DNA from: an uncultured Clostridia bacterium
GTDB lineage: Bacteria > Bacillota > Clostridia > Oscillospirales > Oscillospiraceae
Direction: 5' to 3'
Assembly: GCA_947367115.1 (NCBI GenBank)
Contig: CANBCW010000015.1
Span: 1-38,441 of the forward strand
DNA length: 38,441 nucleotides
The notes under the pieces were generated by a model, which made no database searches, was not told where the DNA came from, and saw only the letters and a program-made list of their open reading frames with translations. Position 1 is the stretch's first letter; every line of letters starts with the position of its first letter. Shown one piece after another: positions 1 to 7,711 of this stretch. A program made the translations under genes and the position numbers.

Positions 1-75
1 AATGGCGTAACGATACCTGACCAGCCCAACACGAATCGTCCGCCGGCACTGCCGGCAAACAACAATTTATCTTAC
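1..75. repeat. Right end of an interspersed palindromic repeat element (truncated by window start)
   Basis: Positions 57-69 read AAACAACAATTTA. This is the inverted form of the 14-base end motif found at 2264, 2452, 36988, 37142 and 38365. Just inside it, 45-56 carries a GCCGGCA/TGCCGGC hairpin-like palindrome. The rest of the element would lie before the window. The assignment rests on the shared end motif only, because the interior differs from the other copies. Confidence 0.5.
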
Positions 76-125
76 CATGCTCTCAAAATTCCAGTTTTCC
101 TCTTCCCTTTTTTCACAAAATAGTG

Positions 126-131
126 TATAAT
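126..131 (+). promoter_or_regulatory. Probable -10 box of the GH13 gene
   Basis: A perfect TATAAT lies 62 bases before the start codon of the amylase-family gene. I see no good -35 hexamer at 16-18 bases (TTCCCT is the best candidate), so the promoter may be activator-dependent or weak. The operator-like palindrome at 146-159 would lie just downstream of the transcription start. Confidence 0.55.
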
Positions 132-145
132 ATCTCCAAGAAATT

Positions 146-159
146 TGGAAACGTTTCCA
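146..159. promoter_or_regulatory. cre-like operator (CcpA/LacI-family site)
   Basis: The 14 bases TGGAAACGTTTCCA form a perfect palindrome. They fit the Firmicutes catabolite-responsive element consensus (TG-N-AA-N-CG-N-T-N-N-CA) at every fixed position. The site lies about 15 bases downstream of the TATAAT box and before the SD, which is the position for roadblock repression. The regulator could be CcpA or a local LacI-family maltose repressor; none is encoded in this window. Confidence 0.75.
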
Positions 160-192
160 TTTCTCTTTATCACCATTCACTAGGAGATCGTT

Positions 193-2037
193 ATGCGTAT
201 TTTGTTTGACAGCAAGCAAACTCAGTACAAAGACCCCTTCGGAACGCTGACCCCCGGTCAGAAGTGTACCCTGAACATTCACATTCCCTCCACCGTTCAG
301 GCCACTGCCGTCGAATGCATCATCAACCACGAGCACGGTGCTCTGGCTCAGGCCGTGTCCATGTCCTACAAAATGAAGCAGGGCGCTTATGATATTTTCA
401 CCGGCAGCTTCATCTTTGACCAGTGCGGCCTGTTCTTCTATTATTTCAAGATCACCAACCGTTCCGGTTCCTTCAAGCTGTTCAAATACGGCGATGACAC
501 CAACATGGAAGCCGGTGACTGCTGGCAGGTGAGCTGCGTTCCCGCCGATTTCACTACCCCCGACTGGGCCAAGGGCGCTCTGATCTATCAGATCTTCCCC
601 GACCGGTTCCACAAGGCCGGCAAGTGCGACCTGACCGGGAAGCTGGAGCCCTATACTGTCCACCTGAACTGGAACGAGGAAGTGGACTGGCGTCCCACCA
701 AGGAGGGTCTGGTTCTCAATAACGACTTCTATGGCGGCAATTTCAAGGGCATCATAGAGAAGCTGGACTACATTGCCTCTCTGGGCGTGACCATCATTTA
801 CCTGAATCCCATCAGCAAGAGCTTCTCCAGCCACCGGTATGACACCGGCGACTATAAGACCCCCGACCCTATGCTGGGCACCGAAGCCGAATTCACCGCC
901 CTGTGTAATGCCGCTCACAAGCTGGGCATCAAGGTAATTCTGGACGGTGTGTACTCCCATACCGGCTCCGACAGCCTGTACTTTGACAAGCACAAGCATT
1001 TCGGCGGCAACGGCGCTTACAATTCCACGGAGTCCCCTTATTACTCCTGGTACAAGTTCTACAACTGGCCCAACGCCTACAACTCCTGGTGGGGCTTCGA
1101 TACGCTCCCCACTGTGAATAAAATGGATCCGGAATTCATCAAATACATCATCACCGACGAGGATTCCGTTGTCGCGCACTGGCTGAAAGCCGGATGTGAC
1201 GGTTTCCGTCTGGATGTGGTGGACGAGCTGCCCGATGAATTCGTGCTGATGCTGAAAAAGCGAATTCGTGAAATTCGTCCCGACGCGCTGCTCATCGGCG
1301 AGGTGTGGGAGGATGCCTCCAATAAGTCCTCCTACGGTGTCCGCCGCCGCTACTTTGTGGACGGCATCCTGGACTCCGCCATGAACTACCCCTACCGCAA
1401 TGCTATCATCAATTTCATCCGCGGCTGGGACAACGGCCCCGGACTGAAAAATACCGTTATGTCCATCGTGGAAAATTATCCGCCGCAGGTGGTTCAGTGC
1501 AACATGAACCTGTTGGGCACCCACGATACTGCTCGTATTCTGACCACTCTGGTGGATAATTACGAGGGCACCCGCGAAGAGCAGGCCAAGCGGTTCCTGA
1601 GCCGTTCTCAATACCTGATCGCGCAGGAGCGGCTGATGCTGGCCTCGTTCCTGCAGTATACCCTCCCCGGCAGCCCCAGCCTGTACTATGCTGACGAAGC
1701 GGGTATGGAAGGCTGTAAGGATCCCTTCAACCGCCGCACCTATCCCTGGGGGCGGGAAGATCTGGATCTGCTAAGCCACTTCAAGCGTCTGGGGCAGCTG
1801 CGCAAGGACAGCGAAGCTCTGCGCATGGGCGATATCCAATTCTTCAAGGCGGATGACCGCCGCATTGGCTTCACCCGCAGTTATCAGGGCAAAAAGGTAC
1901 TGGTCTACATGAACCGCGGCCGTGATCCGTGGGAGATCGCCACCGGAAAAATTCTGCTGGGTCATAACCTGCGCACTGTTTCCCTCAACGGAATCACGCT
2001 GGGCGAGAAGGGCTTCTGCGTGGTGGAGGAAGCCTGA
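193..2037 (+). CDS. Glycoside hydrolase family 13 enzyme (neopullulanase/cyclomaltodextrinase/alpha-amylase type)
   Basis: The 614-residue protein has an N-terminal beta-sandwich region (about 1-125) followed by the GH13 catalytic barrel. Conserved region I is LDGVYSHTG. Region II is GFRLDVVDE with nucleophile Asp341. Region III is IGEVWED with acid/base Glu370. Region IV is LLGTHDT with Asp445. It should cleave alpha-1,4 (possibly alpha-1,6) glucans or maltodextrins. There is no signal peptide, so it is probably cytoplasmic and acts on imported oligosaccharides. The start is supported by the SD TAGGAGATCGTT directly before the ATG. A cre-like operator upstream predicts carbon-catabolite control. 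Its stop overlaps the start of the next small gene. Exact substrate specificity cannot be read from sequence. Confidence 0.93.
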   Translation: MRILFDSKQTQYKDPFGTLTPGQKCTLNIHIPSTVQATAVECIINHEHGALAQAVSMSYKMKQGAYDIFTGSFIFDQCGLFFYYFKITNRSGSFKLFKYGDDTNMEAGDCWQVSCVPADFTTPDWAKGALIYQIFPDRFHKAGKCDLTGKLEPYTVHLNWNEEVDWRPTKEGLVLNNDFYGGNFKGIIEKLDYIASLGVTIIYLNPISKSFSSHRYDTGDYKTPDPMLGTEAEFTALCNAAHKLGIKVILDGVYSHTGSDSLYFDKHKHFGGNGAYNSTESPYYSWYKFYNWPNAYNSWWGFDTLPTVNKMDPEFIKYIITDEDSVVAHWLKAGCDGFRLDVVDELPDEFVLMLKKRIREIRPDALLIGEVWEDASNKSSYGVRRRYFVDGILDSAMNYPYRNAIINFIRGWDNGPGLKNTVMSIVENYPPQVVQCNMNLLGTHDTARILTTLVDNYEGTREEQAKRFLSRSQYLIAQERLMLASFLQYTLPGSPSLYYADEAGMEGCKDPFNRRTYPWGREDLDLLSHFKRLGQLRKDSEALRMGDIQFFKADDRRIGFTRSYQGKKVLVYMNRGRDPWEIATGKILLGHNLRTVSLNGITLGEKGFCVVEEA

Positions 2038-2213
2038 TGGAGCGGGAGGTATTCCTCAGCGGCTACTGCCGTGTGCTGGATCAGAGCCGAATGGTCGAAG
2101 TGGTGCTGGATGCCGATACCCTGCTGGAAGCGGACTGCCATTACGGCAGCTGTATCTACGAAGCAAACTGCCCCATCGCCGAAAAGATTCGGGAATTGAC
2201 CAGTCAAAAATAA
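2037..2213 (+). CDS. Small cysteine-containing protein of unknown function (58 aa)
   Basis: The ATG overlaps the TGA stop of the GH13 gene (TGATG), which signals translational coupling. The frame is open for 58 codons to TAA and a strong terminator follows five bases later. The protein begins MEREVFLSGYC and has four cysteines (about residues 11, 34, 39, 45), three of them clustered around HYGSC and EANC, which could bind metal or form disulfides. I do not recognise the family. Support comes from start/stop overlap, position inside the transcription unit and the terminator; there is no separate strong SD apart from the GGAGGAAG in the end of the GH13 gene. Confidence 0.7.
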   Translation: MEREVFLSGYCRVLDQSRMVEVVLDADTLLEADCHYGSCIYEANCPIAEKIRELTSQK

Positions 2214-2218
2214 CACTT

Positions 2219-2250
2219 CCCGGGCGTGCGGATGCACGCCCGGGTCTTTT
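2219..2250 (+). terminator. Rho-independent terminator of the GH13 operon
   Basis: A perfect 11-bp GC-rich stem (CCCGGGCGTGC / GCACGCCCGGG) with a GGAT loop is followed by TCTTTT. It closes the two-gene unit at 193-2213. Confidence 0.92.
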
Positions 2251-2263
2251 GCATGGAATAAGC

Positions 2264-2465
2264 TAAATCGTTGTTTACGAGATTATTGGCGCGCTAAAAA
2301 AGAAGTATGTCATTGCGAGCCAGTCCGCAGACTGGCGTGGCAATCCCCCGGTTCTTCCGGCATTTTCGGTGGTAATCGTCACATTTACGCATCGCCGTAG
2401 GGGATTGCCACGGCCCTGCGGGCCTCGCAATGACAGCGTATCTTAGTTCGCTAAACACCAATTCA
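2264..2465. repeat. Palindromic interspersed repeat element (TAAATYGTTGTTTA ends, GTCATTGCGAG core)
   Basis: The outer ends are TAAATCGTTGTTTA (2264-2277) and its inverted counterpart TAAACACCAATTCA (2452-2465). Inside, an inverted pair runs from TGTCATTGCGAG (2308-2319) to CTCGCAATGACA (2424-2435), with inner GGCAATCCCC / GGGGATTGCC arms. The whole is a roughly 200-bp imperfect palindrome with no coding capacity, resembling a MITE or REP-like element. It sits between two convergent terminators. Confidence 0.7.
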
Positions 2466-2477
2466 CCTTCCCAACCT

Positions 2478-2512
2478 GAAAACGGTGCCTGCCGAGAGGC
2501 AAGCACCGTTTT
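2478..2512 (-). terminator. Terminator of the rnf operon
   Basis: On the minus strand a long stem AAAACGGTGCTTGCC / GGCAGGCACCGTTTT with a TCTC loop begins about ten bases after the rnfB stop. The flanking A and T runs let it work in both directions. Confidence 0.88.
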
Positions 2513-2521
2513 CTTATTTCC

Positions 2522-3367
2522 TTACACCTTGGCTTCCTGCAGCTTCTCCACATTGGAGTCCTTGATCAGCTTCTTGGGGCAGACCGTGGCGCACAGGCCG
2601 CAGTTGTCGCACTTGGAGTAATCAATGACCGCCAGATTGTTGGTAATGGTAATCGCCTCGTGAGGACAGATCTTCTTGCACAGCCCGCAGCCGATGCAGC
2701 CGACCGTGCAGCCGCGGGTGGTCACCGCGCCCTTCGCCAGCGACGCGCAGGCGATGACTACATTTCGCTTAGGCTCCACAGGAACGATCAGCTTTCTGGG
2801 ACAGGCCGCGGCACAGGCCATGCAGCCCACGCACCGATCCTCATTGACCTTCGCAACGCCGTTGACGATCTTGATGGCATCGTACTTACAGGCTTTCACG
2901 CAGGTACCGAAGCCCAGGCACCCGAACTTGCAGGACAGGGGGCCGCTGCCGCCAACCTTAGAAGCCGACAGGCAGTCCTTGAAGCCCTCGTAATTGGCTT
3001 TGACCCGGGCACCGGAGACCAGATTGCCGTCCTTGTCATAAGTCTTCTCACCGGAGCAGCGAACCAGTGCCACTTTCCGGGTGACCGCTTCGGCCTTCAC
3101 GCCCATAATGGCCGCCATGGCCTGGGCGCATTCGTTGCCGCCGGATGCACATTTGCCGATCTCCGCTTCGCCGTTCAGAACAGCCTCGGCATAACCGCCG
3201 CAGCCGGCGTAGCCGCAGCCGCCGCAGTTCGCACCGGGCAGGCAATCATTGAGCTGCTCCAGCCGTGGATCGGTCTCAACATAGAAGATCTTAGAGGCCG
3301 CAGCCAGCACCAGACCGAAGATCAGCCCCAGACCGCCGAGGATCGCGATTGCAATGATAATATCCAT
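2522..3367 (-). CDS. rnfB: Electron transport complex subunit RnfB (polyferredoxin)
   Basis: The 281-residue protein is the ferredoxin-interacting Fe-S subunit of the Rnf complex, which couples ferredoxin oxidation/NAD+ reduction to ion pumping across the membrane. An N-terminal membrane helix (about 3-25) is followed by the RnfB/Fes cluster motif CLPGANCGGCGYAGC (residues 42-56). Four further cysteine-rich blocks follow: CKFGCLGFGTCVKAC, CVGCMACAAACP, CIGCGLCKKICP and CDNCGLCATVCP, which are 4Fe-4S ligands. It is the last gene of the rnfCDGEAB operon and lies 12 bases after rnfA. The SD (GAGGAGGGTGAAAG) supports the start. Length and cluster number fit clostridial RnfB, which carries more clusters than the proteobacterial form. 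Confidence 0.96.
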   Translation of the reverse strand: MDIIIAIAILGGLGLIFGLVLAAASKIFYVETDPRLEQLNDCLPGANCGGCGYAGCGGYAEAVLNGEAEIGKCASGGNECAQAMAAIMGVKAEAVTRKVALVRCSGEKTYDKDGNLVSGARVKANYEGFKDCLSASKVGGSGPLSCKFGCLGFGTCVKACKYDAIKIVNGVAKVNEDRCVGCMACAAACPRKLIVPVEPKRNVVIACASLAKGAVTTRGCTVGCIGCGLCKKICPHEAITITNNLAVIDYSKCDNCGLCATVCPKKLIKDSNVEKLQEAKV

Positions 3368-3379
3368 CTTTCACCCTCC

Positions 3380-3955
3380 TCAGAAAATGCTCAGGCCGGA
3401 GAAGCCCATGAACGCCAGCGCCAGCAGACCGGCAGTGATCAGCGCGATGGGGAAGCCCTTAAAGCATTCGGGGCACTCGGTCTTGTCCACCCGCTCCCGG
3501 ACGGAAGCGAACAGCACGATGGCCAGGGTAAAGCCAAGGCCGCCGGCGGCACCGTTGACCACGCTGCGCAGGAAATCGTAGCCCTCCTGCACATTCACCA
3601 GTACAACACCCAGTACAGCGCAGTTTGTGGTGATCAGCGGCAGGAACACGCCCAGAGCCTTGTACAGTGCCGGGACAAACTTTCTCAGGAACATCTCCAC
3701 CACCTGAACCAAGGCGGCGATGACCAGGATGAATACAACGGTCTGCATGTACTCCAGCCCCAGCTCCACCAGCAGCAGGTTCACCGCGAAGCAGGCGGCG
3801 GAGGCCAGCGCCATAACGAAGGTGACCGCCATACCCATGCCCAGAGCCGTATCGATCTTCTTGGAAACGCCCATAAAGGGGCAGATGCCATAGAACTTCA
3901 CCAGGATGAAGTTCTCGGTCAAAAGAGCGCTGAGAATAATACCCAAAATATCCAT
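3380..3955 (-). CDS. rnfA: Electron transport complex subunit RnfA
   Basis: The 191-residue integral membrane protein has about six hydrophobic helices, typical of RnfA/NqrE. It contains the family stretch ENFILVKFYGICPFMGVSKK near the N-terminus and the TNCAVLG and GLGFTLA motifs. Together with RnfE it forms the membrane core of the ion-translocating complex, where an intramembrane Fe-S centre is bound by conserved cysteines of the two proteins. Its ATG shares one base with the TAA of rnfE (TAATG), so translation is coupled. Sixth-to-fifth gene order matches the canonical operon. Confidence 0.96.
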   Translation of the reverse strand: MDILGIILSALLTENFILVKFYGICPFMGVSKKIDTALGMGMAVTFVMALASAACFAVNLLLVELGLEYMQTVVFILVIAALVQVVEMFLRKFVPALYKALGVFLPLITTNCAVLGVVLVNVQEGYDFLRSVVNGAAGGLGFTLAIVLFASVRERVDKTECPECFKGFPIALITAGLLALAFMGFSGLSIF

Positions 3956-4599
3956 TACTTCGCAGCCTCCTTATCCTTTTTTCTGTTTTCCAGCTTCTTC
4001 ATCAGATACTGGGAACCGGCAATGACGCAGCCCAGCACCAGGAAGCCGCCCACGGGCATGACCATCTGCATGGCAGGATAGCCCTCGGGGATGATCCGGA
4101 TCCCCTCGCCGCCGTTTAAGAGCCCGCCACCGAAGGTGCCGGAGCCCAGCAGCTCCCGGATTACGCACACGATCACCAGCGCTACCGTGTAGCCGATGCC
4201 CTGGCACAGACCATCCACCGCGGAAGCCAGCACGCCGTTCTTGGAGGCAAAGGCCTCCGCCCGACCCAAAATGATGCAGTTGACCACGATCAGGGGGATG
4301 AACACGCCTAAGCTTTCGGACAGTGCCGGGATGTAGGCCTGCAGCAGCAGATCCACGATGGTGACAAAGCCCGCAATGATAACGATGTAAGCCGCAATTC
4401 TGATCTGTGAAGGAATGACCTTGCGCAAGGCAGAGATCAGCACATTGGAGCAGATCAGAATGATGGTCACTGCCACACCCATGCCCAGTCCATTGAACAG
4501 GCTGGTTGTAATGGCCAGCGTGGAGCACATGCCCAAAAGTTGCACCAGCACCGGGTTTTTGGTCAGCAGGCCTTCTTTAAACTGTTTTTTGAAATCCAT
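3955..4599 (-). CDS. rnfE: Electron transport complex subunit RnfE
   Basis: The 214-residue membrane protein has about six helices and is paralogous to RnfA. It shows the matching landmarks KNPVLVQLLGMCSTLAITTS at the N-terminus and VNCIILGRAEAFASKN in the middle. The C-terminus is a short lysine-rich cytoplasmic tail. It pairs with RnfA in the membrane core of the Rnf complex. The SD AAGGAGGTGCTTCT precedes the ATG, 12 bases after rnfG. Spacing and orientation place it in the rnf operon. Confidence 0.96.
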   Translation of the reverse strand: MDFKKQFKEGLLTKNPVLVQLLGMCSTLAITTSLFNGLGMGVAVTIILICSNVLISALRKVIPSQIRIAAYIVIIAGFVTIVDLLLQAYIPALSESLGVFIPLIVVNCIILGRAEAFASKNGVLASAVDGLCQGIGYTVALVIVCVIRELLGSGTFGGGLLNGGEGIRIIPEGYPAMQMVMPVGGFLVLGCVIAGSQYLMKKLENRKKDKEAAK

Positions 4600-4611
4600 A
4601 GAAGCACCTCC

Positions 4612-5160
4612 TTAACCCATGTTTGCCACGCAGGCCAGCGCCGCGTTGACACCCTCGGTCACAGCCCGGGAGGTGATGGTAGCGCCGGTGATGGCATCCA
4701 CCTCGCCGCCGTCCTTGCTGACCGCCAGCTCACCGCTCATGCCGATGAACTGCTCCCGGAAAGCCTGTCCCTTGGCATTGTCCGCCGCGGCCACAGCGCC
4801 CAGACCGGCGGTTTCTGTGTGGGAGATGATGGAGATGCCCAGCACCTTACCTTCGGTATCCACACCCACCATCATGGTGATCTCGCCGTCAAAGCCGGAG
4901 GGTGTGACCTGCACGGCGTAGCCAGTTTGGGAAGCATAAACATTGGTCACAAGGCCGGTGGCATCGTTAAATGCGACAGGCTCACCGCCGCCGGGAAGAA
5001 CCGCGTTGATGGCCTCCTGAGTCTTTTCCTCGTTGGCTGCCGCGATGATGGGAGCGGTAATATAGTTGACCCCCGCCAGCAGTGCCGCCACAACAGCGGT
5101 GATCACCAGCAGCGTCAGGGAGATCCGCAGGATGTACGCAACGTTCGACTGTTTTTTCAT
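4612..5160 (-). CDS. rnfG: Electron transport complex subunit RnfG (FMN-binding)
   Basis: The 182-residue protein has one N-terminal membrane helix (about 10-33) and an extracytoplasmic FMN-binding domain. The C-terminal motif DAITGATITSRAV matches the S/D-GAT-S/T site where FMN is bound covalently through a threonine phosphoester. GLGAVAAADNAKGQAFREQF is the usual preceding region. Its ATG overlaps the rnfD stop (ATGA). It carries electrons in the Rnf chain together with the flavin of RnfD. Confidence 0.95.
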   Translation of the reverse strand: MKKQSNVAYILRISLTLLVITAVVAALLAGVNYITAPIIAAANEEKTQEAINAVLPGGGEPVAFNDATGLVTNVYASQTGYAVQVTPSGFDGEITMMVGVDTEGKVLGISIISHTETAGLGAVAAADNAKGQAFREQFIGMSGELAVSKDGGEVDAITGATITSRAVTEGVNAALACVANMG

Positions 5161-6155
5161 GCCTTCTTCCCCTCCTTCTTCGGTGCGCCGAACTTGGTGG
5201 GTCGACCGATCCGATCCAGCAGCACCACGCAGCAGTTCATCACCAGAATGGCATAGGATACACCCTCATTGTAGCCGCCGAAGTAGCGGATCAGGATGGT
5301 CAGCACGCCGCAGCCGATGCCGTAGACAATCTGCCCCAGTTTGGTCACAGGGGAAGTCACATAGTCGGTCGCCATGAAGATGGCACCCAGCATCAATCCG
5401 CCGCCGAACACCTGCGCCGCCATCCACATCAAACGGTCATTGCCCATGGGGAACAGGAAGGCCAGCACCGCCACCGTACCGATGTACGCCAGCGGAATGC
5501 GAGCTGTGATGACCTTGCGCAGCAGCAAATACACAAAACCGATCAGCAGAAGCAGCGCGGAGGTCTCGCCGATGCAGCCGCCGATATTGCCGAGGAACAT
5601 GTCCAGAATGGAACTCTCCGGCATCTGACCCTGATGCATATTGGCCAAAGGTGTGGCAGCCGTCACCGCGTCCACGGTCGAGAACAGGCTCGCCTGGTTT
5701 TCCCAGCCGACCTTTACCCAAGTACTCATAAGTACAGGCCAGCTGAACATAAAGGCGCGTCCGGCCAGAGCGGGGTTGACCACATTGCGGCCAATGCCGC
5801 CAAAGAGCATCTTCACCAGCACGATGGCAAACAGGTCACCCAGGATAATGGTCCAATACGGAATGGTGGGCGGGCAAACGAAGGCCAGCAGCACACCGGT
5901 AACGCAGGCCGAAAAATCATAGATCTTGCAGTGCTGCTTCATCAGCTTGCACCACGCCCACTCGAAGAAGACGCAGGCGGCCACGGACACCAGCGTTACC
6001 ATCAGCGCCCGCAGGCCGAAGAAGTAAACGGAGCCGATCAGCGCGGGGGTCAGGGCGATGAGCACATCGCGCATGATCGTCCGGGTGCTGACAGGACTGT
6101 GGACATGCGGAGAGCTGGAGATCGTCAGCTCATAAAAGTATTTCATCTGTGCCAT
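5157..6155 (-). CDS. rnfD: Electron transport complex subunit RnfD
   Basis: The 332-residue polytopic membrane protein (about eight to nine helices) belongs to the RnfD/NqrB family. The motif STVDAVTAATPLA (around residue 165-177) is the expected site of covalent FMN attachment at threonine. GRNVVNPALAGRAFMFSWP is a further family signature. A strong SD (AAGGAGGTGGAGCATCC) precedes the chosen ATG; an in-frame second ATG three codons on is possible but worse spaced. It lies 15 bases after rnfC. Confidence 0.95.
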   Translation of the reverse strand: MAQMKYFYELTISSSPHVHSPVSTRTIMRDVLIALTPALIGSVYFFGLRALMVTLVSVAACVFFEWAWCKLMKQHCKIYDFSACVTGVLLAFVCPPTIPYWTIILGDLFAIVLVKMLFGGIGRNVVNPALAGRAFMFSWPVLMSTWVKVGWENQASLFSTVDAVTAATPLANMHQGQMPESSILDMFLGNIGGCIGETSALLLLIGFVYLLLRKVITARIPLAYIGTVAVLAFLFPMGNDRLMWMAAQVFGGGLMLGAIFMATDYVTSPVTKLGQIVYGIGCGVLTILIRYFGGYNEGVSYAILVMNCCVVLLDRIGRPTKFGAPKKEGKKA

Positions 6156-6170
6156 GGATGCTCCACCTCC

Positions 6171-7502
6171 TTAAACCTTTTTGGACGCAGCCGCGGCGGC
6201 GTGAGCCCGGATCCGCTGCTTGCCGCTGCGGAAGCCCAGAACCAGCGGCAGATACGCCGGGCAGGTATATGCGCAGCAGCCGCATTCGATGCAGTCCATC
6301 ATGTTGGTCGCCTTGATCTGCTCCACATCGTTCGTCATCAGGGATTTGTACATCAGCACCGGCATCAGCTTCATGGGGCAAACATCGATGCACTTGCCGC
6401 AGCGGATGCACTGGGGATGATCTACGTGATAGCGGCTCCGATGGCCGAGAATGGTCACGGCGTTGGTACCCTTGGTAATGGGTACAGACAGATCATACTG
6501 TGAAATGCCCATCATGGGGCCGCCGGAGAGGACTTTATAGGGATTGGCGGAGGTGCCCACAGCCTCCATCAGATCGTTGTAGCTGGTGCCAATGGGAACG
6601 ATCAGGTTCTTGGGAGCCATGACAATATTGCCGGACACGGTGACGATCCGTTTGATCAGGGGCATTCCCTCATACACCGCATCGTGAATGGCCTTGCAGG
6701 TAGCCGCGTTGAACACCGCGCAGCCCACCGCCGCAGGCAGCCCGCCGGAGGGCACCTGCCGTCCGGTAATCGCCTGAATGAGCTGCTTTTCCGCGCCCTG
6801 GGGGTACATAGCGGGCAGAACATCGATGGTAATACCGTCCGCAGCGCAAAGCTGCGCCTGCAGCGCCTTGGCAGCCTGAGGCTTGTTGTCCTCAATGGCG
6901 ATATGGGCAGTGTTCAGGCCAAAGATCTTCATAATGACCTTGACACCGGAGATCACCAATTCGGGCATTTCGCGGCACAGCCGGTCATCGGCGGTAATGT
7001 AGGGCTCGCACTCACCGGCGTTGACAATGATGGTATCCACCTTACCGATGCCGGAGGAGAGCTTGACGTGGGTGGGGAAGGTGGCGCCGCCCATGCCCAC
7101 GACACCGGCCTGATGGATGATCTCCATGAGTTCTTCAGGAGTCAGCGCATCCACCTGTTCCTGCGTCCGGGGCTGGATCTCTTCGCACAGCGTACCGAGA
7201 TGGTCGTTTTCAATGACCACGCTCATCATCGTCGTGCCGCTGGAGTGCGCCTTCATCTCCACCGATTTGACCTTGCCGGAAACAGGAGAATGAACAGGCA
7301 CACACAGACCCGTGTTGTCGCCAATCTTCTGGCCAACCGTCACCGGGTCACCCTTTTTTACCAGAGGTTTGCAGGGCGCACCGATGTGCTGCGACATGGG
7401 AACCACCAGAACATCCGGCTCCGGGAATTCCTGAATGGGCTTGTCGCAGGAGAGGAACTTGTTTTCATCGGGGTGTATACCGCCGAAGAACGAAAACGTC
7501 AT
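6171..7502 (-). CDS. rnfC: Electron transport complex subunit RnfC
   Basis: This is the NADH/NAD+-interacting peripheral subunit of the Rnf complex. It contains a biotinyl/SLBB-like N-terminal region with FFGGIHPDENK, then the nucleotide/FMN-binding fold with GVVGMGGATFPTHVK, and two C-terminal 4Fe-4S motifs, CIRCGKCIDVCP and CIECGCCAYTCP. I chose the ATG at 7502 (443 residues) because GAGGTGATC lies six bases upstream and the protein then starts MTFSFFGGIHP, as RnfC homologues do. An upstream in-frame ATG at 7529 adds nine residues but has no comparable SD. It is first in the operon, behind a consensus-like promoter. Confidence 0.95.
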   Translation of the reverse strand: MTFSFFGGIHPDENKFLSCDKPIQEFPEPDVLVVPMSQHIGAPCKPLVKKGDPVTVGQKIGDNTGLCVPVHSPVSGKVKSVEMKAHSSGTTMMSVVIENDHLGTLCEEIQPRTQEQVDALTPEELMEIIHQAGVVGMGGATFPTHVKLSSGIGKVDTIIVNAGECEPYITADDRLCREMPELVISGVKVIMKIFGLNTAHIAIEDNKPQAAKALQAQLCAADGITIDVLPAMYPQGAEKQLIQAITGRQVPSGGLPAAVGCAVFNAATCKAIHDAVYEGMPLIKRIVTVSGNIVMAPKNLIVPIGTSYNDLMEAVGTSANPYKVLSGGPMMGISQYDLSVPITKGTNAVTILGHRSRYHVDHPQCIRCGKCIDVCPMKLMPVLMYKSLMTNDVEQIKATNMMDCIECGCCAYTCPAYLPLVLGFRSGKQRIRAHAAAAASKKV

Positions 7503-7558
7503 TTTGATCACCTCGCACGTTTTTTCCATAGAGTATATCCCTTGGATTCTATGTTTTT

Positions 7559-7587
7559 ATGATAGCGCATAATTTGCCGTTTGTCCA
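7559..7587 (-). promoter_or_regulatory. Promoter of the rnfCDGEAB operon
   Basis: On the minus strand TGGACA (7582-7587) and TATCAT (7559-7564) are separated by 17 bases. Each has one or two mismatches to the vegetative sigma consensus. The start of rnfC is about 55 bases downstream. No operator palindrome is evident. Confidence 0.65.
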
Positions 7588-7664
7588 CAGGAAAATCGGC
7601 ATTTTGTACAAATTTCAAGCAAAGAATATCTTTTTATCGATACAAAACAACGGAAACTCGTCCG

Positions 7665-7698
7665 TTAAAAAAGCGGAGACTGCCCAAACAATCTCCGC
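7665..7698 (-). terminator. Terminator of the ABC exporter gene
   Basis: On the minus strand the stem GCGGAGA / TCTCCGC with a 12-base loop is followed by TTTTTTAA. It begins 14 bases after the stop of the ABC exporter gene and insulates it from the rnf promoter. Confidence 0.8.
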
Positions 7699-7711
7699 TC
7701 TTCTATGTTTC

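Noticed and set aside
67..1611. 514-codon open frame antisense to the GH13 gene
   Set aside because: No SD or family motifs, and it would run through the GH13 promoter and operator.
2660..4081. 473-codon open frame antisense to rnfB/rnfA
   Set aside because: Covers the start regions of several verified rnf genes and is His/Gln-rich noise.
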